DNA of 64,000 nt from Oscillospiraceae bacterium (GCA_020025575.1 JAHHRW010000004.1:1-64000), one strand, 5' to 3'. Positions 33,238 through 42,461 are shown, counted from the first letter of the stretch. Notes: a model not told the origin generated them from the sequence alone. A program made the numbers and translations.

Positions 33238-33272
33238 CGGAGGTACCATCGTTCTGGTATCTCCGTTTTTTT
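33238..33272 (+). terminator. Expression-platform terminator of TPP riboswitch 2
   Basis: CGGAGGTACCA pairs with TGGTATCTCCG and is followed by seven T residues, 18 bp before the next gene. Confidence 0.9.
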
Positions 33273-33289
33273 GGAAGGAGATTGGAAAG

Positions 33290-33811
33290 ATGAACAACAA
33301 AATTTACAAATTGATGTTAGCAGCCGTATTTTGTGCATTGGTATTTACTTTGACATGGGTATCCTTCCCTGCACCGACCATTGGCAATGTAAACCTGGGC
33401 GACTGCATGATAATTCTTTGTGCTTGTGTGCTGGGTGGCTCATATTCCGTGATGGCCGGTGCCTTGGGTGCTGCACTTTGCGACTTGGCAAGCGGTTATG
33501 TGATTTACGCGCCCGGTACATTGGTGATCAAGGCGCTTATGGTGATTACCATTTTGCTCATGAGAAAGTTTATTTTGAAGAGCGATAAGTTCATTGCACT
33601 GATCGGTGCCGGTGTCTGTGCGGAAGTTGTGATGATTGCGGGGTACTTTATCTACGAGTCTCTGATTCTCGGATATGGTTTCGGTGCAATTATGAATGTA
33701 CCCTTCAACGCAATACAGGGAATTGTCAATTTGATCGTTGCAGTATTGTTGTTTTCTGTGCTCAAAAAAGCGGGAATTCTAAAAAGGATTACCCAGGATA
33801 GAAACCGCTGA
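33290..33811 (+). CDS. ECF transporter S component, probable HMP/thiamine-precursor uptake (HmpT-like)
   Basis: 173 residues with AAGGAG upstream of the ATG. Five to six membrane helices; FPAPTIGNVNLGDCMIILCACVLGG and ALCDLASGYVIYAPGTLVIKALM resemble the HmpT/COG4720 group of S components. TPP riboswitch control and the thi neighbourhood support uptake of hydroxymethylpyrimidine or a related thiamine precursor. The energising ECF subunits must be encoded elsewhere. Exact ligand is inferred. Confidence 0.82.
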   Translation: MNNKIYKLMLAAVFCALVFTLTWVSFPAPTIGNVNLGDCMIILCACVLGGSYSVMAGALGAALCDLASGYVIYAPGTLVIKALMVITILLMRKFILKSDKFIALIGAGVCAEVVMIAGYFIYESLILGYGFGAIMNVPFNAIQGIVNLIVAVLLFSVLKKAGILKRITQDRNR

Positions 33812-33840
33812 TTTTTGTTTTCTTTGAAAGGATGGTGATA

Positions 33841-34013
33841 ACGGCAATCACGGTAAGACCGTGACGAACAGAGGGGGAGCGCCCTGTGTTTTGTATCGCA
33901 GCGATGGGAAGCCGTGTTCCGGCGTGAGAGGAGACCAGTAAGTCTCGACCGAACTTCCGGGCAGAAGGTCTGCCTGTACCAATTTTAAGAGGAAGCGTCG
34001 CTGTTATTGCCGT
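33841..34013 (+). ncRNA. Structured leader RNA before thiW, diverged TPP-riboswitch-like
   Basis: About 173 nt closed by ACGGCAAT (33841-33848) pairing with ATTGCCGT (34006-34013). Inside are hairpins TCACGGT-AAG-ACCGTGA, a GCCG/CGGC stem, GAGAC/GTCTC and GGCAGA/TCTGCC. Part of it repeats TPP landmarks of the two neighbouring switches: GGGGAGC, GGCGTGAGAGGA and CTCGACC followed by GAAC. The pyrophosphate-side motif (CTGAT..GGATAAT..GTAGG) is missing and replaced by another hairpin. No terminator follows; the AAGGAG site at 34030 is 17 nt past the closing stem, so control of translation is plausible. Ligand unknown. Confidence 0.55.
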
Positions 34014-34044
34014 TTCTCGATGAATTTCAAAGGAGTCTATGAAG

Positions 34045-34563
34045 ATGAAAAAAACAAATGTACAAAAATTATCCATTGCAGCAATTCTCTGCGCCGTTGC
34101 GGTTGTTGGCAGTCTCTTTTCCTTCCCCGTGTTTGGTAGTAAATGTGCACCGGTCCAGCACATGGTCAATATTCTCTGTGCGGTATTACTGGGACCGGCT
34201 TATGGTGTGGGCGTTGCGTTTGGCGCAAGCCTGATCCGTAATTTGCTGGGCCTTGGCAGCCTCTTGGCGTTTCCGGGCAGTATGTTCGGAGCTTTGCTCT
34301 GTGGCCTTATGTATTGGAAGGTAAAAAAGATTTTCCCGACCCTGCTCGCAGAGGTGTTTGGAACTGCTGTTTTGGGTGGTCTCTGCGCCTATCCTGTTGC
34401 AGTGTGGTTCATGGGACAGGGGGCCGGAGATATTGCGTTTTACACTTATATGATCCCGTTCCTTATTTCTACCGTTGCTGGTGCCGTTTTCTCCGGGGTG
34501 CTGATTTACACCTTGAAAAGGGCAGGGGTCCTGAATACCCTGCAGGCACAGATGGATCGTTGA
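34045..34563 (+). CDS. thiW: ECF transporter S component ThiW (thiazole precursor)
   Basis: 172 residues. The ATG at 34045 is nine bases from AGGAG; an ATG six bases earlier is too close. ThiW hallmarks are VGSLFSFPVFGSKCAPVQHMVNIL, LIRNLLGLGSLLAFPGSMFGALL. Five to six membrane helices. ThiW is predicted to import the hydroxyethylthiazole moiety. Its direct neighbour thiM phosphorylates that compound, which strengthens the call. Confidence 0.9.
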   Translation: MKKTNVQKLSIAAILCAVAVVGSLFSFPVFGSKCAPVQHMVNILCAVLLGPAYGVGVAFGASLIRNLLGLGSLLAFPGSMFGALLCGLMYWKVKKIFPTLLAEVFGTAVLGGLCAYPVAVWFMGQGAGDIAFYTYMIPFLISTVAGAVFSGVLIYTLKRAGVLNTLQAQMDR

Positions 34564-34585
34564 TTCACCGAAATCAGGAGGATAC

Positions 34586-35410
34586 ATGATGCTCAAAGAA
34601 ATGCTGATGAACGTTCAAAAGAATGTTCCCCTTATCCATAACATTACCAATTATGTAACGGTCAACGACTGTGCCAATATTCTTTTGGCTTGCGGTGCGT
34701 CCCCGATTATGTCGGACGACATTGGTGAGGTGGAAGAAATCACCTCCATTTGCGCAGGACTGAATATCAATATTGGAACCCTGAATCAGCGTACCATCCC
34801 GGCGATGCTTGCTGCCGGCAGGAAAGCCAATGAACTGGGGCACCCGGTTGTCCTGGATCCTGTGGGGGCCGGTGCATCTGCTTTGCGTACCGAAACAGCA
34901 CAGAGGATTTTGCAGGAAGTGCATTTTGCAGTGATCCGGGGAAATATCTCCGAAATCAAGACCCTTGCCAAAGGCAATGGCAATACAAAGGGTGTGGATG
35001 CAGACGTAGCTGACCGTGTAACCGAAGAGAACCTGGATCAGGCTGTTTCTTTTGCCAAAGACTTTGCAAAAAAGACAGGTGCAGTGATTGCCATTACCGG
35101 AGCCATTGACATTGTAGCCGATTACGAGCGTGCGTTTTGCATCCGAAACGGTCATGCGGATATGAGTAAGGTAACGGGAACTGGCTGTCAGCTGTCAGCT
35201 ATGACAGCAGCTTATGTTGCGGCAAATCCGGAGCATGTGCTGGAGGCAGTCGCTGCAGCAGTATGTGCCATGGGACTTTGCGGAGAAAAAGCGAAGGAGA
35301 GAATGACACAGCTCGACGGCAATGCAAGCTACCGAAATTACATTATGGATGCGGTATGCAGACTAACGCCCGATGCGTTAGAGAGAGGTGCGAAATATGA
35401 AGTGCGATAA
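34586..35410 (+). CDS. thiM: Hydroxyethylthiazole kinase
   Basis: 274 residues with CAGGAGG upstream (ATGATG start). Ribokinase-like fold: IHNITNYVTVNDCANILLA near the N-terminus, HPVVLDPVGAGAS, and VTGTGCQLSAMTAA at the active site with Cys. It phosphorylates imported hydroxyethylthiazole for coupling by ThiE. Overlaps thiE by 14 bp. Confidence 0.95.
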   Translation: MMLKEMLMNVQKNVPLIHNITNYVTVNDCANILLACGASPIMSDDIGEVEEITSICAGLNINIGTLNQRTIPAMLAAGRKANELGHPVVLDPVGAGASALRTETAQRILQEVHFAVIRGNISEIKTLAKGNGNTKGVDADVADRVTEENLDQAVSFAKDFAKKTGAVIAITGAIDIVADYERAFCIRNGHADMSKVTGTGCQLSAMTAAYVAANPEHVLEAVAAAVCAMGLCGEKAKERMTQLDGNASYRNYIMDAVCRLTPDALERGAKYEVR

Positions 35411-36044
35411 AAAAGCAATGCTGCTGTATGCAGTCACAGATCGTGCATGGGTGGGAGCGATGAGTCTGTACGAACAGGTGGAGGCGGCACTGAAAAACGG
35501 TGCAACCTGCATCCAGCTTAGGGAAAAAGACTTAGACGAGGAATCTTTTCTGGCAGAGGCAAGGGAAATGACAAAGCTGTGCAGGCAGTACCATGTGCCG
35601 TTTATCATCAATGATAACGTGGACATTGCCATAAAATGCGGTGCCGATGGCATTCATGTGGGTCAGGAGGACATGGCTGTTTCCGATGTCCGCAGCCGTG
35701 TGGGAGACGATATGATCGTCGGTGTTTCGGTTCACACGGTAAAGGAGGCGCTGGAGGCAGTCAGAAATGGCGCCGACTATTTGGGCGTTGGGGCGGTGTT
35801 CTCCACTTCCACGAAAACCGATGTGAATGTAATGCCTTTTGAGACGCTGAAGGGCATATGTCAGGCAGTAGAGGTTCCTGTGGTTGCCATCGGAGGCATC
35901 TCCAAGCACAATCTGATGGAACTGTCTGGAAGTGGTGTGGATGGAATCGCAGTGGTATCCGCAATTTTCGGAGCATCTGACCCTGGCGCAGCTACGAGAG
36001 AGCTGCGATCCCTTTCAGAGAAAATGGTGCAGAGCCATGGATAA
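35397..36044 (+). CDS. thiE: Thiamine-phosphate synthase
   Basis: 215 residues from the ATG at 35397 (AGAGAGGTG seven bases upstream). TIM-barrel with the ThiE motifs CIQLREKDLDEESFL, VPFIINDNVDIAIKCGADGIHVGQEDM, and VAIGGISKHNL. It joins HMP-PP and thiazole phosphate to give thiamine phosphate. Ends within the HAD gene (8-bp overlap). Confidence 0.95.
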   Translation: MKCDKKAMLLYAVTDRAWVGAMSLYEQVEAALKNGATCIQLREKDLDEESFLAEAREMTKLCRQYHVPFIINDNVDIAIKCGADGIHVGQEDMAVSDVRSRVGDDMIVGVSVHTVKEALEAVRNGADYLGVGAVFSTSTKTDVNVMPFETLKGICQAVEVPVVAIGGISKHNLMELSGSGVDGIAVVSAIFGASDPGAATRELRSLSEKMVQSHG

Positions 36045-36666
36045 GCAGTATGCAATTTTCGATATGGACGGCACGCTGATTGACTCCATGGGAATTTGGA
36101 GAAATCTAGGGCGGGAATATCTTACGGCCAAAGGTGTTACGGACTGTCTGGACGAAATATTGGAAGAAATCAGACCAATGACCATGACAGAATCGGCGGC
36201 GTTGTTTGTAAGCAGGTTTTCCTTGCCGGAATCTTCGGATTGCGTTACAGAGGAAATGAACCAGATGATGGACACACATTATCATAAAGATATCCAGCTT
36301 AAAGCCGGTGTACTGTCTCATCTTGAACAGCTCAGACAACGTGGGGTTCGGATGTGTGTTGCCTCTGCCACGGAAGAGCGCTTGATGCAGGTGTGTTTGG
36401 AACGGCTGGGGGTTCTTTCGTATTTCGACTTCCTGATTTCCTGTGAAAGCATGGGAAATAGCAAGCGGGAGCCGGATATTTATCTGGAGTCAGCCAGAAG
36501 ATTAAAAGCGGCACCTGAGGAGATTGCAGTTTACGAAGATGCCCTATATGCAGTTCAGACAGCGAAAAAGGCTGGCTTTTATGTGATCGGGGTCTATGAC
36601 GAAGAGGCAGACCACCACTGGGATGAGATCTGCAATATGGCGGATGAAACCATAAATTTTGATTGA
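36037..36666 (+). CDS. HAD-superfamily phosphatase in the thi operon
   Basis: 209 residues. HAD motif I FDMDGTLIDSM, motif II VASAT, motif III/IV SKREPDIYLESARRL and VYEDALYAVQTAK. A helical cap of the beta-phosphoglucomutase/phosphatase type sits after motif I. Translational overlap with thiE suggests a thiamine-related substrate, such as thiamine phosphate or a damaged intermediate; not proven by sequence. Confidence 0.82.
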   Translation: MDKQYAIFDMDGTLIDSMGIWRNLGREYLTAKGVTDCLDEILEEIRPMTMTESAALFVSRFSLPESSDCVTEEMNQMMDTHYHKDIQLKAGVLSHLEQLRQRGVRMCVASATEERLMQVCLERLGVLSYFDFLISCESMGNSKREPDIYLESARRLKAAPEEIAVYEDALYAVQTAKKAGFYVIGVYDEEADHHWDEICNMADETINFD

Positions 36667-36763
36667 GTAAGCAAGGGGGGGAAAACCCACAAGGAGCGGC
36701 AAATCGGGGGCACCACTTTTTGTCGCGTTAGAAAAGTAATGCGAAAGTATAAGGAGAATTTAT

Positions 36764-37555
36764 ATGAAAACAGCATTATCAATCGCTGGAAGTGATTCCA
36801 GCGGAGGCGCCGGTATTCAGGCAGACATGAAAACCATGACGATGAATGGTGTTTATGCCATGACCGCCATTACGGCGCTCACGGCGCAGAACACAACCGG
36901 CGTATCGGGAATCTATCAGGTAACTCCAGAGTTTCTTGGACAACAGATTGATGCAATATTTCAAGATATTCGACCGGATGCAGTGAAAATCGGTATGGTT
37001 TCTTCCCCGGCTTTGGTTGAGGTCATCGCCCAGCGACTGAAGGCATATAAAGCAGAAAACATTGTGGTAGACCCGGTGATGGTTGCCACAAGCGGCTCTG
37101 TGCTTTCCGAGGATGCTGCAGTCAGCCTGATGAAAGAAATACTTCTTCCGCTGGCAACTGTAATTACACCGAATATTCCGGAAACAGAAATTCTTTCCGG
37201 TATGAAAATATCTTCACCCGAAGATATGGAGCGGGCAGCAAAGTTCATCGGAGACAAATTCCACTGTGCCGTTTTGTGCAAGGGTGGGCATAGAATCAAC
37301 GATGCAAACGACCTGCTCTACGAAGATGGTGAAATCACATGGTTTACCGGTAAGCATATCGATAATCCCAATACCCATGGAACAGGCTGCACCCTTTCCA
37401 GTGCAATCGCTGCCAATCTTGCCAAGGGCTCTGATCTGAAGGGGGCCATTGAGCAGGCGAAGGCATATATTTCGGGTGCCTTGGAAAGCATGCTGGATTT
37501 GGGAAAGGGCTCTGGACCGTTGAACCACGCATTTATGCTGTGTGATTCAGAATAA
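36764..37555 (+). CDS. thiD: Hydroxymethylpyrimidine/phosphomethylpyrimidine kinase
   Basis: 263 residues; AAGGAG nine bases upstream. ThiD features: ALSIAGSDSSGGAGIQADMKTM, VKIGMVSSP, VVDPVMVATSGS, TPNIPETEILSG and NTHGTGCTLSSAIAANLA with the catalytic Cys. It phosphorylates HMP and HMP-P to HMP-PP. It follows the HAD gene by 97 bp with no clear terminator. Confidence 0.95.
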   Translation: MKTALSIAGSDSSGGAGIQADMKTMTMNGVYAMTAITALTAQNTTGVSGIYQVTPEFLGQQIDAIFQDIRPDAVKIGMVSSPALVEVIAQRLKAYKAENIVVDPVMVATSGSVLSEDAAVSLMKEILLPLATVITPNIPETEILSGMKISSPEDMERAAKFIGDKFHCAVLCKGGHRINDANDLLYEDGEITWFTGKHIDNPNTHGTGCTLSSAIAANLAKGSDLKGAIEQAKAYISGALESMLDLGKGSGPLNHAFMLCDSE

Positions 37556-37588
37556 AAAATGCCTGAAATATAGGAAGGAGTAAAAAGA

Positions 37589-38896
37589 ATGGATAGAAAT
37601 TACACAACGCAGATGGATGCTGCCCGTCGGGGCATTGTAACGCAGGAACTGGAAACGGTGGCACGCAAGGAACATATGCGTGTAGACGAGCTGATGCCAC
37701 TGGTCGCCTCTGGTAAGGTGGTTATTCCTGCCAACCGTCTTCATACCTGCATTGAGCCGGAAGGAATCGGTTCCATGCTCCGCACCAAGATCAATGTCAA
37801 TCTTGGCGTTTCCCGTGATTGTAAGGACTATGATGTGGAAATGCAGAAAGTGCTGTCTGCTGTGAATATGGGAGCTGAGGCCATTATGGACTTGTCCAGC
37901 CATGGCAATACCCAGCCATTCCGCAGGAAACTGACTTCAGAGTGCCCTGCCATGATTGGCACAGTGCCGGTTTATGACAGCGTCATTCACTATCAGCGGG
38001 ATTTGGACACGCTGACCGCCAAGGACTTTATTGATGTGGTGCGGCTCCATGCCCAGGATGGCGTAGATTTTGTAACCCTACATTGCGGCATTACCAGAAA
38101 AACCATTGACCAGATCCGTAAGCACAAGCGGAAGATGAACATTGTCTCCCGTGGTGGCTCTCTGGTGTTTGCGTGGATGTGCATGACAGGGGAAGAAAAT
38201 CCGTTCTACGAATATTATGATGAGATTCTGGATATCTGCCGTGAGTATGATGTGACGGTCTCTTTGGGAGATGCCTGCCGTCCCGGCTGCCTTGCAGATG
38301 CCACTGACGTATGCCAGATTGAAGAACTGGTACGGCTGGGTGAACTGACCAAACGTGCATGGGAAAAGGATGTGCAGGTTATGGTGGAAGGTCCCGGACA
38401 CGTACCCATGGATCAGATTGCTGCCAACATGAAGGTGCAGCAGACCATCTGTATGGGCGCACCATTCTATGTGTTAGGACCCTTGGTAACAGATATTGCT
38501 CCCGGTTATGACCATATTACGGCTGCCATCGGCGGCGCCATGGCCGCAATGAACGGAGCTGCGTTCCTCTGCTATGTAACCCCTGCGGAGCATTTGGCAC
38601 TGCCGAATCTGGATGATGTGAAACAGGGCATTATTGCCAGCAGAATTGCGGCTCATGCTGCAGATATTGCAAAAGGCGTCCGTGGTGCAAGGGACATTGA
38701 CGATCAAATGGGAGATGCCCGGCGTGCCCTGGACTGGGAAGGACAGTGGGCATGTGCAATTGATCCGGAAACGGCAAAATCCATTCGTGCCGACCGTTCA
38801 CCGGAACACGATGACACCTGCTCCATGTGCGGAAAGTTCTGCGCAGTTCGCAGTATGAACAAAGCGCTCAATGGTGAGCACATTGATATCCTGTAA
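37589..38896 (+). CDS. thiC: Phosphomethylpyrimidine synthase ThiC
   Basis: 435 residues, the shorter bacterial form without the N-terminal extension. Motifs: [53 protein letters not shown], and the C-terminal [11 protein letters not shown] that binds the [4Fe-4S] cluster for radical SAM chemistry. It converts AIR to HMP phosphate. With thiW-thiM for the thiazole half, the locus makes one half of thiamine and salvages the other. Confidence 0.96.
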   Translation: MDRNYTTQMDAARRGIVTQELETVARKEHMRVDELMPLVASGKVVIPANRLHTCIEPEGIGSMLRTKINVNLGVSRDCKDYDVEMQKVLSAVNMGAEAIMDLSSHGNTQPFRRKLTSECPAMIGTVPVYDSVIHYQRDLDTLTAKDFIDVVRLHAQDGVDFVTLHCGITRKTIDQIRKHKRKMNIVSRGGSLVFAWMCMTGEENPFYEYYDEILDICREYDVTVSLGDACRPGCLADATDVCQIEELVRLGELTKRAWEKDVQVMVEGPGHVPMDQIAANMKVQQTICMGAPFYVLGPLVTDIAPGYDHITAAIGGAMAAMNGAAFLCYVTPAEHLALPNLDDVKQGIIASRIAAHAADIAKGVRGARDIDDQMGDARRALDWEGQWACAIDPETAKSIRADRSPEHDDTCSMCGKFCAVRSMNKALNGEHIDIL

Positions 38897-38965
38897 CAAA
38901 AGGTGAGTTGCTGGTAATCCCAATGCAATCGGTTATGCCTCTCACGCAGCTGTAAAGGATCATGT

Positions 38966-38994
38966 ATGGGCAACCTCTTGATGAGGTTGCCCAT
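38966..38994 (+). terminator. Terminator of the thi operon
   Basis: ATGGGCAACCTC and GAGGTTGCCCAT form a perfect 12-bp stem. The sequence is a close relative of the hairpin in the repeats at 29470 and 30466. The rest of the 38897-39190 gap shows nothing else that can be supported. Confidence 0.8.
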
Positions 38995-39190
38995 TTATGC
39001 ATCTTTCTTCCAGGGAACAGCCCTTGACACAATCCGTTGATTTGCATATTTGTCAGGATTTTTTATGTCGGAATTTATCGTCATGTTTAGAATGAACGAA
39101 TATTGAGTCGTAAATTCCGAATAGAAGGCTGTTACTTGTTTATTCTGTCGAAATCATTTGTGCAAAAGCACGAATATGCGTGTTTGCATA

Positions 39191-39219
39191 TTGCTACATA
39201 CTGGATAATGTGCTAAAAT
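39191..39219 (+). promoter_or_regulatory. Promoter of the zinc-ribbon membrane protein gene
   Basis: TTGCTA, 17-bp spacer, TAAAAT, 40 bp before the ATG. Confidence 0.65.
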
Positions 39220-39259
39220 CACCTTGCTTATTTTTTGGAATAGCATCTGGAGGTGTAAC

Positions 39260-40231
39260 ATGAATAAAAAATTAAAACAGAATTATGAAGAGCTGGCAAG
39301 AAACCTGGGTCTTCGGATGGATGAAGAGGGCGGCGCACTGTACGGACGGCGGGGCGCATACGATATGATCGTATATGCGGAAAATTCAAACTATCCCAAT
39401 ATGCTTACCGTGATGGTCTCTGCTCAGCGGCAGACAGGCCCCCTAATGAAGGATGTCTGTAAACAGTTTAAGCGGGAAAATAAACCCGTATCGTCTCTTA
39501 CACAAAATGGGTCGATCATTGCAATGAAACTTAAGAATTACTCAAATATAAATACGTTAAAAGAGAATCTCGATCATGCAATGAATGCCCTCGTAAACTT
39601 GCTGCATGCAGAAGGATTCAAAAACTGCTGTCAGATTTGTGGCAAGGAGAATCCGTCCACTTGTTATGTTTCAGGAAGTTACATGCATCTTTGTTCAGAC
39701 TGTTTCAGTAAAGTCCAGCATGGTACATCTATGGACTATTCTCAGAAACAAAGTAAGAGCGAAAATGTCATTGGTGGTATTGTGGGTGCATTGCTCGGTT
39801 CACTTCTGGGTGTGCTATCCATCATTGTATTCAGCCAGATGGGATATGTAGCAGTACTAAGCGGCGTGATTCTGGCAATTTGTACGCTTAAGGGTTACGA
39901 GCTGATGGGCGGTAAACTGTCTAAAAAGGGCATTGTCATCAGCATTATTTTGATGATTGTAATGACCTATGTGGGTGATCGTATTGACTGGGCCATTGTG
40001 ATTGCGCGTGAATTGGAAGTCGATTCTCTAACTGCGTTCCAGGTTTTCCCCGAGCTGCTGGCTTATGGTGGGATCGACATGGGCGGTTATATTAGCAATC
40101 TGGTGATGCAGTACCTGTTTGTTCTGCTTGGTGCAATCCCAACAGTGATTAACACAATGAAGAATGAAAAACTACAGGGCCGCACCTACCGTCTGGATGG
40201 GGCAACACAGAACATTGAATACGAAATGTAA
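39260..40231 (+). CDS. Unknown membrane protein with Cys4 zinc-ribbon-like segment
   Basis: 323 residues from the ATG at 39260 (GGAGGTG upstream). A soluble N-terminal part (1-125) is followed by CQICGKENPSTC and LCSDC (about 127-155), which could bind one zinc. Four to five hydrophobic helices follow (about 165-300), including a Gly-rich GGIVGALLGSLLGVL. No family recognised. The next gene also carries a zinc ribbon, so the two may work together. Confidence 0.7.
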   Translation: MNKKLKQNYEELARNLGLRMDEEGGALYGRRGAYDMIVYAENSNYPNMLTVMVSAQRQTGPLMKDVCKQFKRENKPVSSLTQNGSIIAMKLKNYSNINTLKENLDHAMNALVNLLHAEGFKNCCQICGKENPSTCYVSGSYMHLCSDCFSKVQHGTSMDYSQKQSKSENVIGGIVGALLGSLLGVLSIIVFSQMGYVAVLSGVILAICTLKGYELMGGKLSKKGIVISIILMIVMTYVGDRIDWAIVIARELEVDSLTAFQVFPELLAYGGIDMGGYISNLVMQYLFVLLGAIPTVINTMKNEKLQGRTYRLDGATQNIEYEM

Positions 40232-40385
40232 TCGACAGTTTTCGCAGCTCCTGGACGCACAGAGGGCTTGAAACAGATGAGAAAATAGGGGCGGGTATCC
40301 TCTTTGCATTCGGGGGATACTCGCCTTCTGTAATGGGATACCATTTTTCAGAAATATTTTTTCAAAACAAGAAATGGAGTTGTAT

Positions 40386-40919
40386 ATGTCAGCAAGACTT
40401 GTGGTTACGTTAATTGCAGGCAGCCTTTTGTTATTATGGGTCATGATCTGTGCAGCTAAATTCTGGACACGCAGTAAGGAACTCATGATTGAAATTGGGA
40501 CGATTGCCCATGTAAAATGCGAAAATTGCGGCACGCAGTACGATGTAGCTGCTGCAGAATATGCCCAAATGGGTATATCAAGAACTGCAAGCAAAACACG
40601 CACAAAATTGAAAGGTGTGGCAATGGTGAATGAACCAGAGTATCACTACTATGCGAAGAGATTTTACTGTCCGCACTGCAAGAATAAATGCTTTGGGCAG
40701 GTGCTCAATATCGGTGAAATTCAGAGTAAATCACGGGGGCCGTTCCTGCAAGCTGGGATACAGTGTCTGATCATGATGGTGATTGGTGGAATGATCGTAT
40801 TTGCGGTGTCCAGCGTTCCCATGCATTTTGTGGAGAAAGCAGAGCAGCGGCGCATTGAAGAAATGAAACAGCAGTATTACGAAGAAGTAAAGGACAGATA
40901 CGGCTTTGGAAAAGATTAA
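40386..40919 (+). CDS. Unknown membrane protein with zinc-ribbon domain
   Basis: 177 residues from the ATG at 40386 (GGAG six bases before); an in-frame ATG 12 bp earlier is possible. One N-terminal helix (about 6-26), a cytoplasmic-type zinc ribbon with CENC (about 44-47) and CPHCKNKC (about 92-99), then a second helix (about 120-145) and a charged coiled tail. Function unknown. Confidence 0.7.
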   Translation: MSARLVVTLIAGSLLLLWVMICAAKFWTRSKELMIEIGTIAHVKCENCGTQYDVAAAEYAQMGISRTASKTRTKLKGVAMVNEPEYHYYAKRFYCPHCKNKCFGQVLNIGEIQSKSRGPFLQAGIQCLIMMVIGGMIVFAVSSVPMHFVEKAEQRRIEEMKQQYYEEVKDRYGFGKD

Positions 40920-40942
40920 AAGCCTCATGAAAGCCTAAAGAA

Positions 40943-40973
40943 AGGGACACTGCACGAAATGCAGTGTCCCTTC
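40943..40973. terminator. Bidirectional terminator between convergent genes
   Basis: AGGGACACTGCA pairs with TGCAGTGTCCCT; T-rich tails exist on both strands. It lies 23 bp after the zinc-ribbon gene and 37 bp beyond the transporter stop. Confidence 0.8.
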
Positions 40974-41010
40974 AAAATCACGGTGCTGTCGAAGATGCGG
41001 TTGGGGCGTA

Positions 41011-42276
41011 TTAGTTTTTTCCCTCGGGCTGTTGTGCATCTGGCACATCATCAGCTGTACGGTCAGGATAAAGCTCCGTGCAGCCGTTCCGCTTAAGACC
41101 ACGGATGACCAGTTTGCGGATGATGTCATAAATCACGGCAAATAGCGGCACGGCAATAATCATGCCAACAATGCCCCACAATCCACCAAAGAGCAGGATA
41201 GAGAACAGAACCCAAAAGCTGGAAATGCCGGTGTGATCACCCAGAATCTTGGGCCCAATGATATTGCCGTCCAGCTGCTGCAGGAACAGAATGAACAGCA
41301 CAAACCACAGTGCATCCATGGGACTTTCAATCAGGATCAGCAGGGTAGCGGGAATGGCACCCAAGAACGGGCCAAAGAACGGAATCACATTGGTGATGCC
41401 GACAATGGCAGATACCAGCAGCGGGTTGGGGAATCGGAAGGTGGCGCAGCCGATATAGCACAGCACACCGATAATGGCAGAGTCTACCAGTTTTCCGTCA
41501 ATAAATCCACCAAACATGCGATCTACAAAGGCAATTTCCTGCAGGGTGACATCAGCCCATCTGGGGGGCAAAATGCTGCGAACCAGCATAATACTCTGAC
41601 GGCTGAATTTTTTACGGCTTGCCAGCAAATAGACGGCTACAATCAGACCAATCAAAAGGTCTTTGAAAAACAGAAGGACCTTAAATACACTCATGCCCAG
41701 ACCGCTGACGATTCCGGTGAGGTAGGGAATGAGGGTATCTTGTCCCCAGATCGTCAGCTTGTTGTATATGGCTTTGTAGCTGGCATCAAAGAATTGCAGT
41801 ACGATTTCATTCTCACCAAAGCGCTGGGTAAACCACGCTATGGTCTGTTCTATCTTATATGGAAGAGAATTCCAAAGGCTTATGATGCTCTGGTACAACT
41901 GTGGAGCAATCATGATAATCAGGGCGTAGATTACCAGCAGCCCCGTAATCATGCTCAAGGTAATCCCTAAGACATCACTATATTTTTTCCCCTTCTCGGG
42001 AAGTAACTTCGTAAGACCGTCGGTATAAAGATTACACGCAGGTCGGAGCAGATAAGCAATGACACCGCCATAGATAAAGGGTTTCAGAATGTGCACAATG
42101 TTACCCAGGATCTCTCCAACGCCCTGCAGTCGGTAGATGAAGAAAAATAGCAGCACGCTTAAACTAATGGCGCCAAAGCCTGCAAGCATCGCATACAGAT
42201 AGACATTATATTTGGGATTTTTCATTCGGGGGTACCACATCTCTTTCATGATGGTTTTGGCTGAACCGTTTAGCAT
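41011..42276 (-). CDS. AI-2E family transporter (PF01594-type membrane protein)
   Basis: 421 residues with about eight membrane helices. Conserved family features near the C-terminal half are GITNVIPFFGPFLGAIPA, QQLDGNIIGPKILGDHTGISSFWVL and GGLWGIVGMIIAVPLFAVI. The family includes TqsA and Na+(Li+)/H+ antiporters, so the substrate is not settled. No strong Shine-Dalgarno precedes the first ATG; starts at residues 10 or 18 are possible. Confidence 0.88.
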   Translation of the reverse strand: MLNGSAKTIMKEMWYPRMKNPKYNVYLYAMLAGFGAISLSVLLFFFIYRLQGVGEILGNIVHILKPFIYGGVIAYLLRPACNLYTDGLTKLLPEKGKKYSDVLGITLSMITGLLVIYALIIMIAPQLYQSIISLWNSLPYKIEQTIAWFTQRFGENEIVLQFFDASYKAIYNKLTIWGQDTLIPYLTGIVSGLGMSVFKVLLFFKDLLIGLIVAVYLLASRKKFSRQSIMLVRSILPPRWADVTLQEIAFVDRMFGGFIDGKLVDSAIIGVLCYIGCATFRFPNPLLVSAIVGITNVIPFFGPFLGAIPATLLILIESPMDALWFVLFILFLQQLDGNIIGPKILGDHTGISSFWVLFSILLFGGLWGIVGMIIAVPLFAVIYDIIRKLVIRGLKRNGCTELYPDRTADDVPDAQQPEGKN

Positions 42277-42461
42277 ATGATATTTTGTAAATTCCGTTTG
42301 TTTCCCAAAATCATATGCAAGCAGGAAACGGATTCATTCCTTGTATCGTACCCGATACAAATATATTGTACAATATGAAAATGTGCATTTCAAGTTATGA
42401 AAGAGAATCGTGTAAGATAACGGCGTGAAATGTCGATACAGCACGTTTGGTCAGGAAAAGA

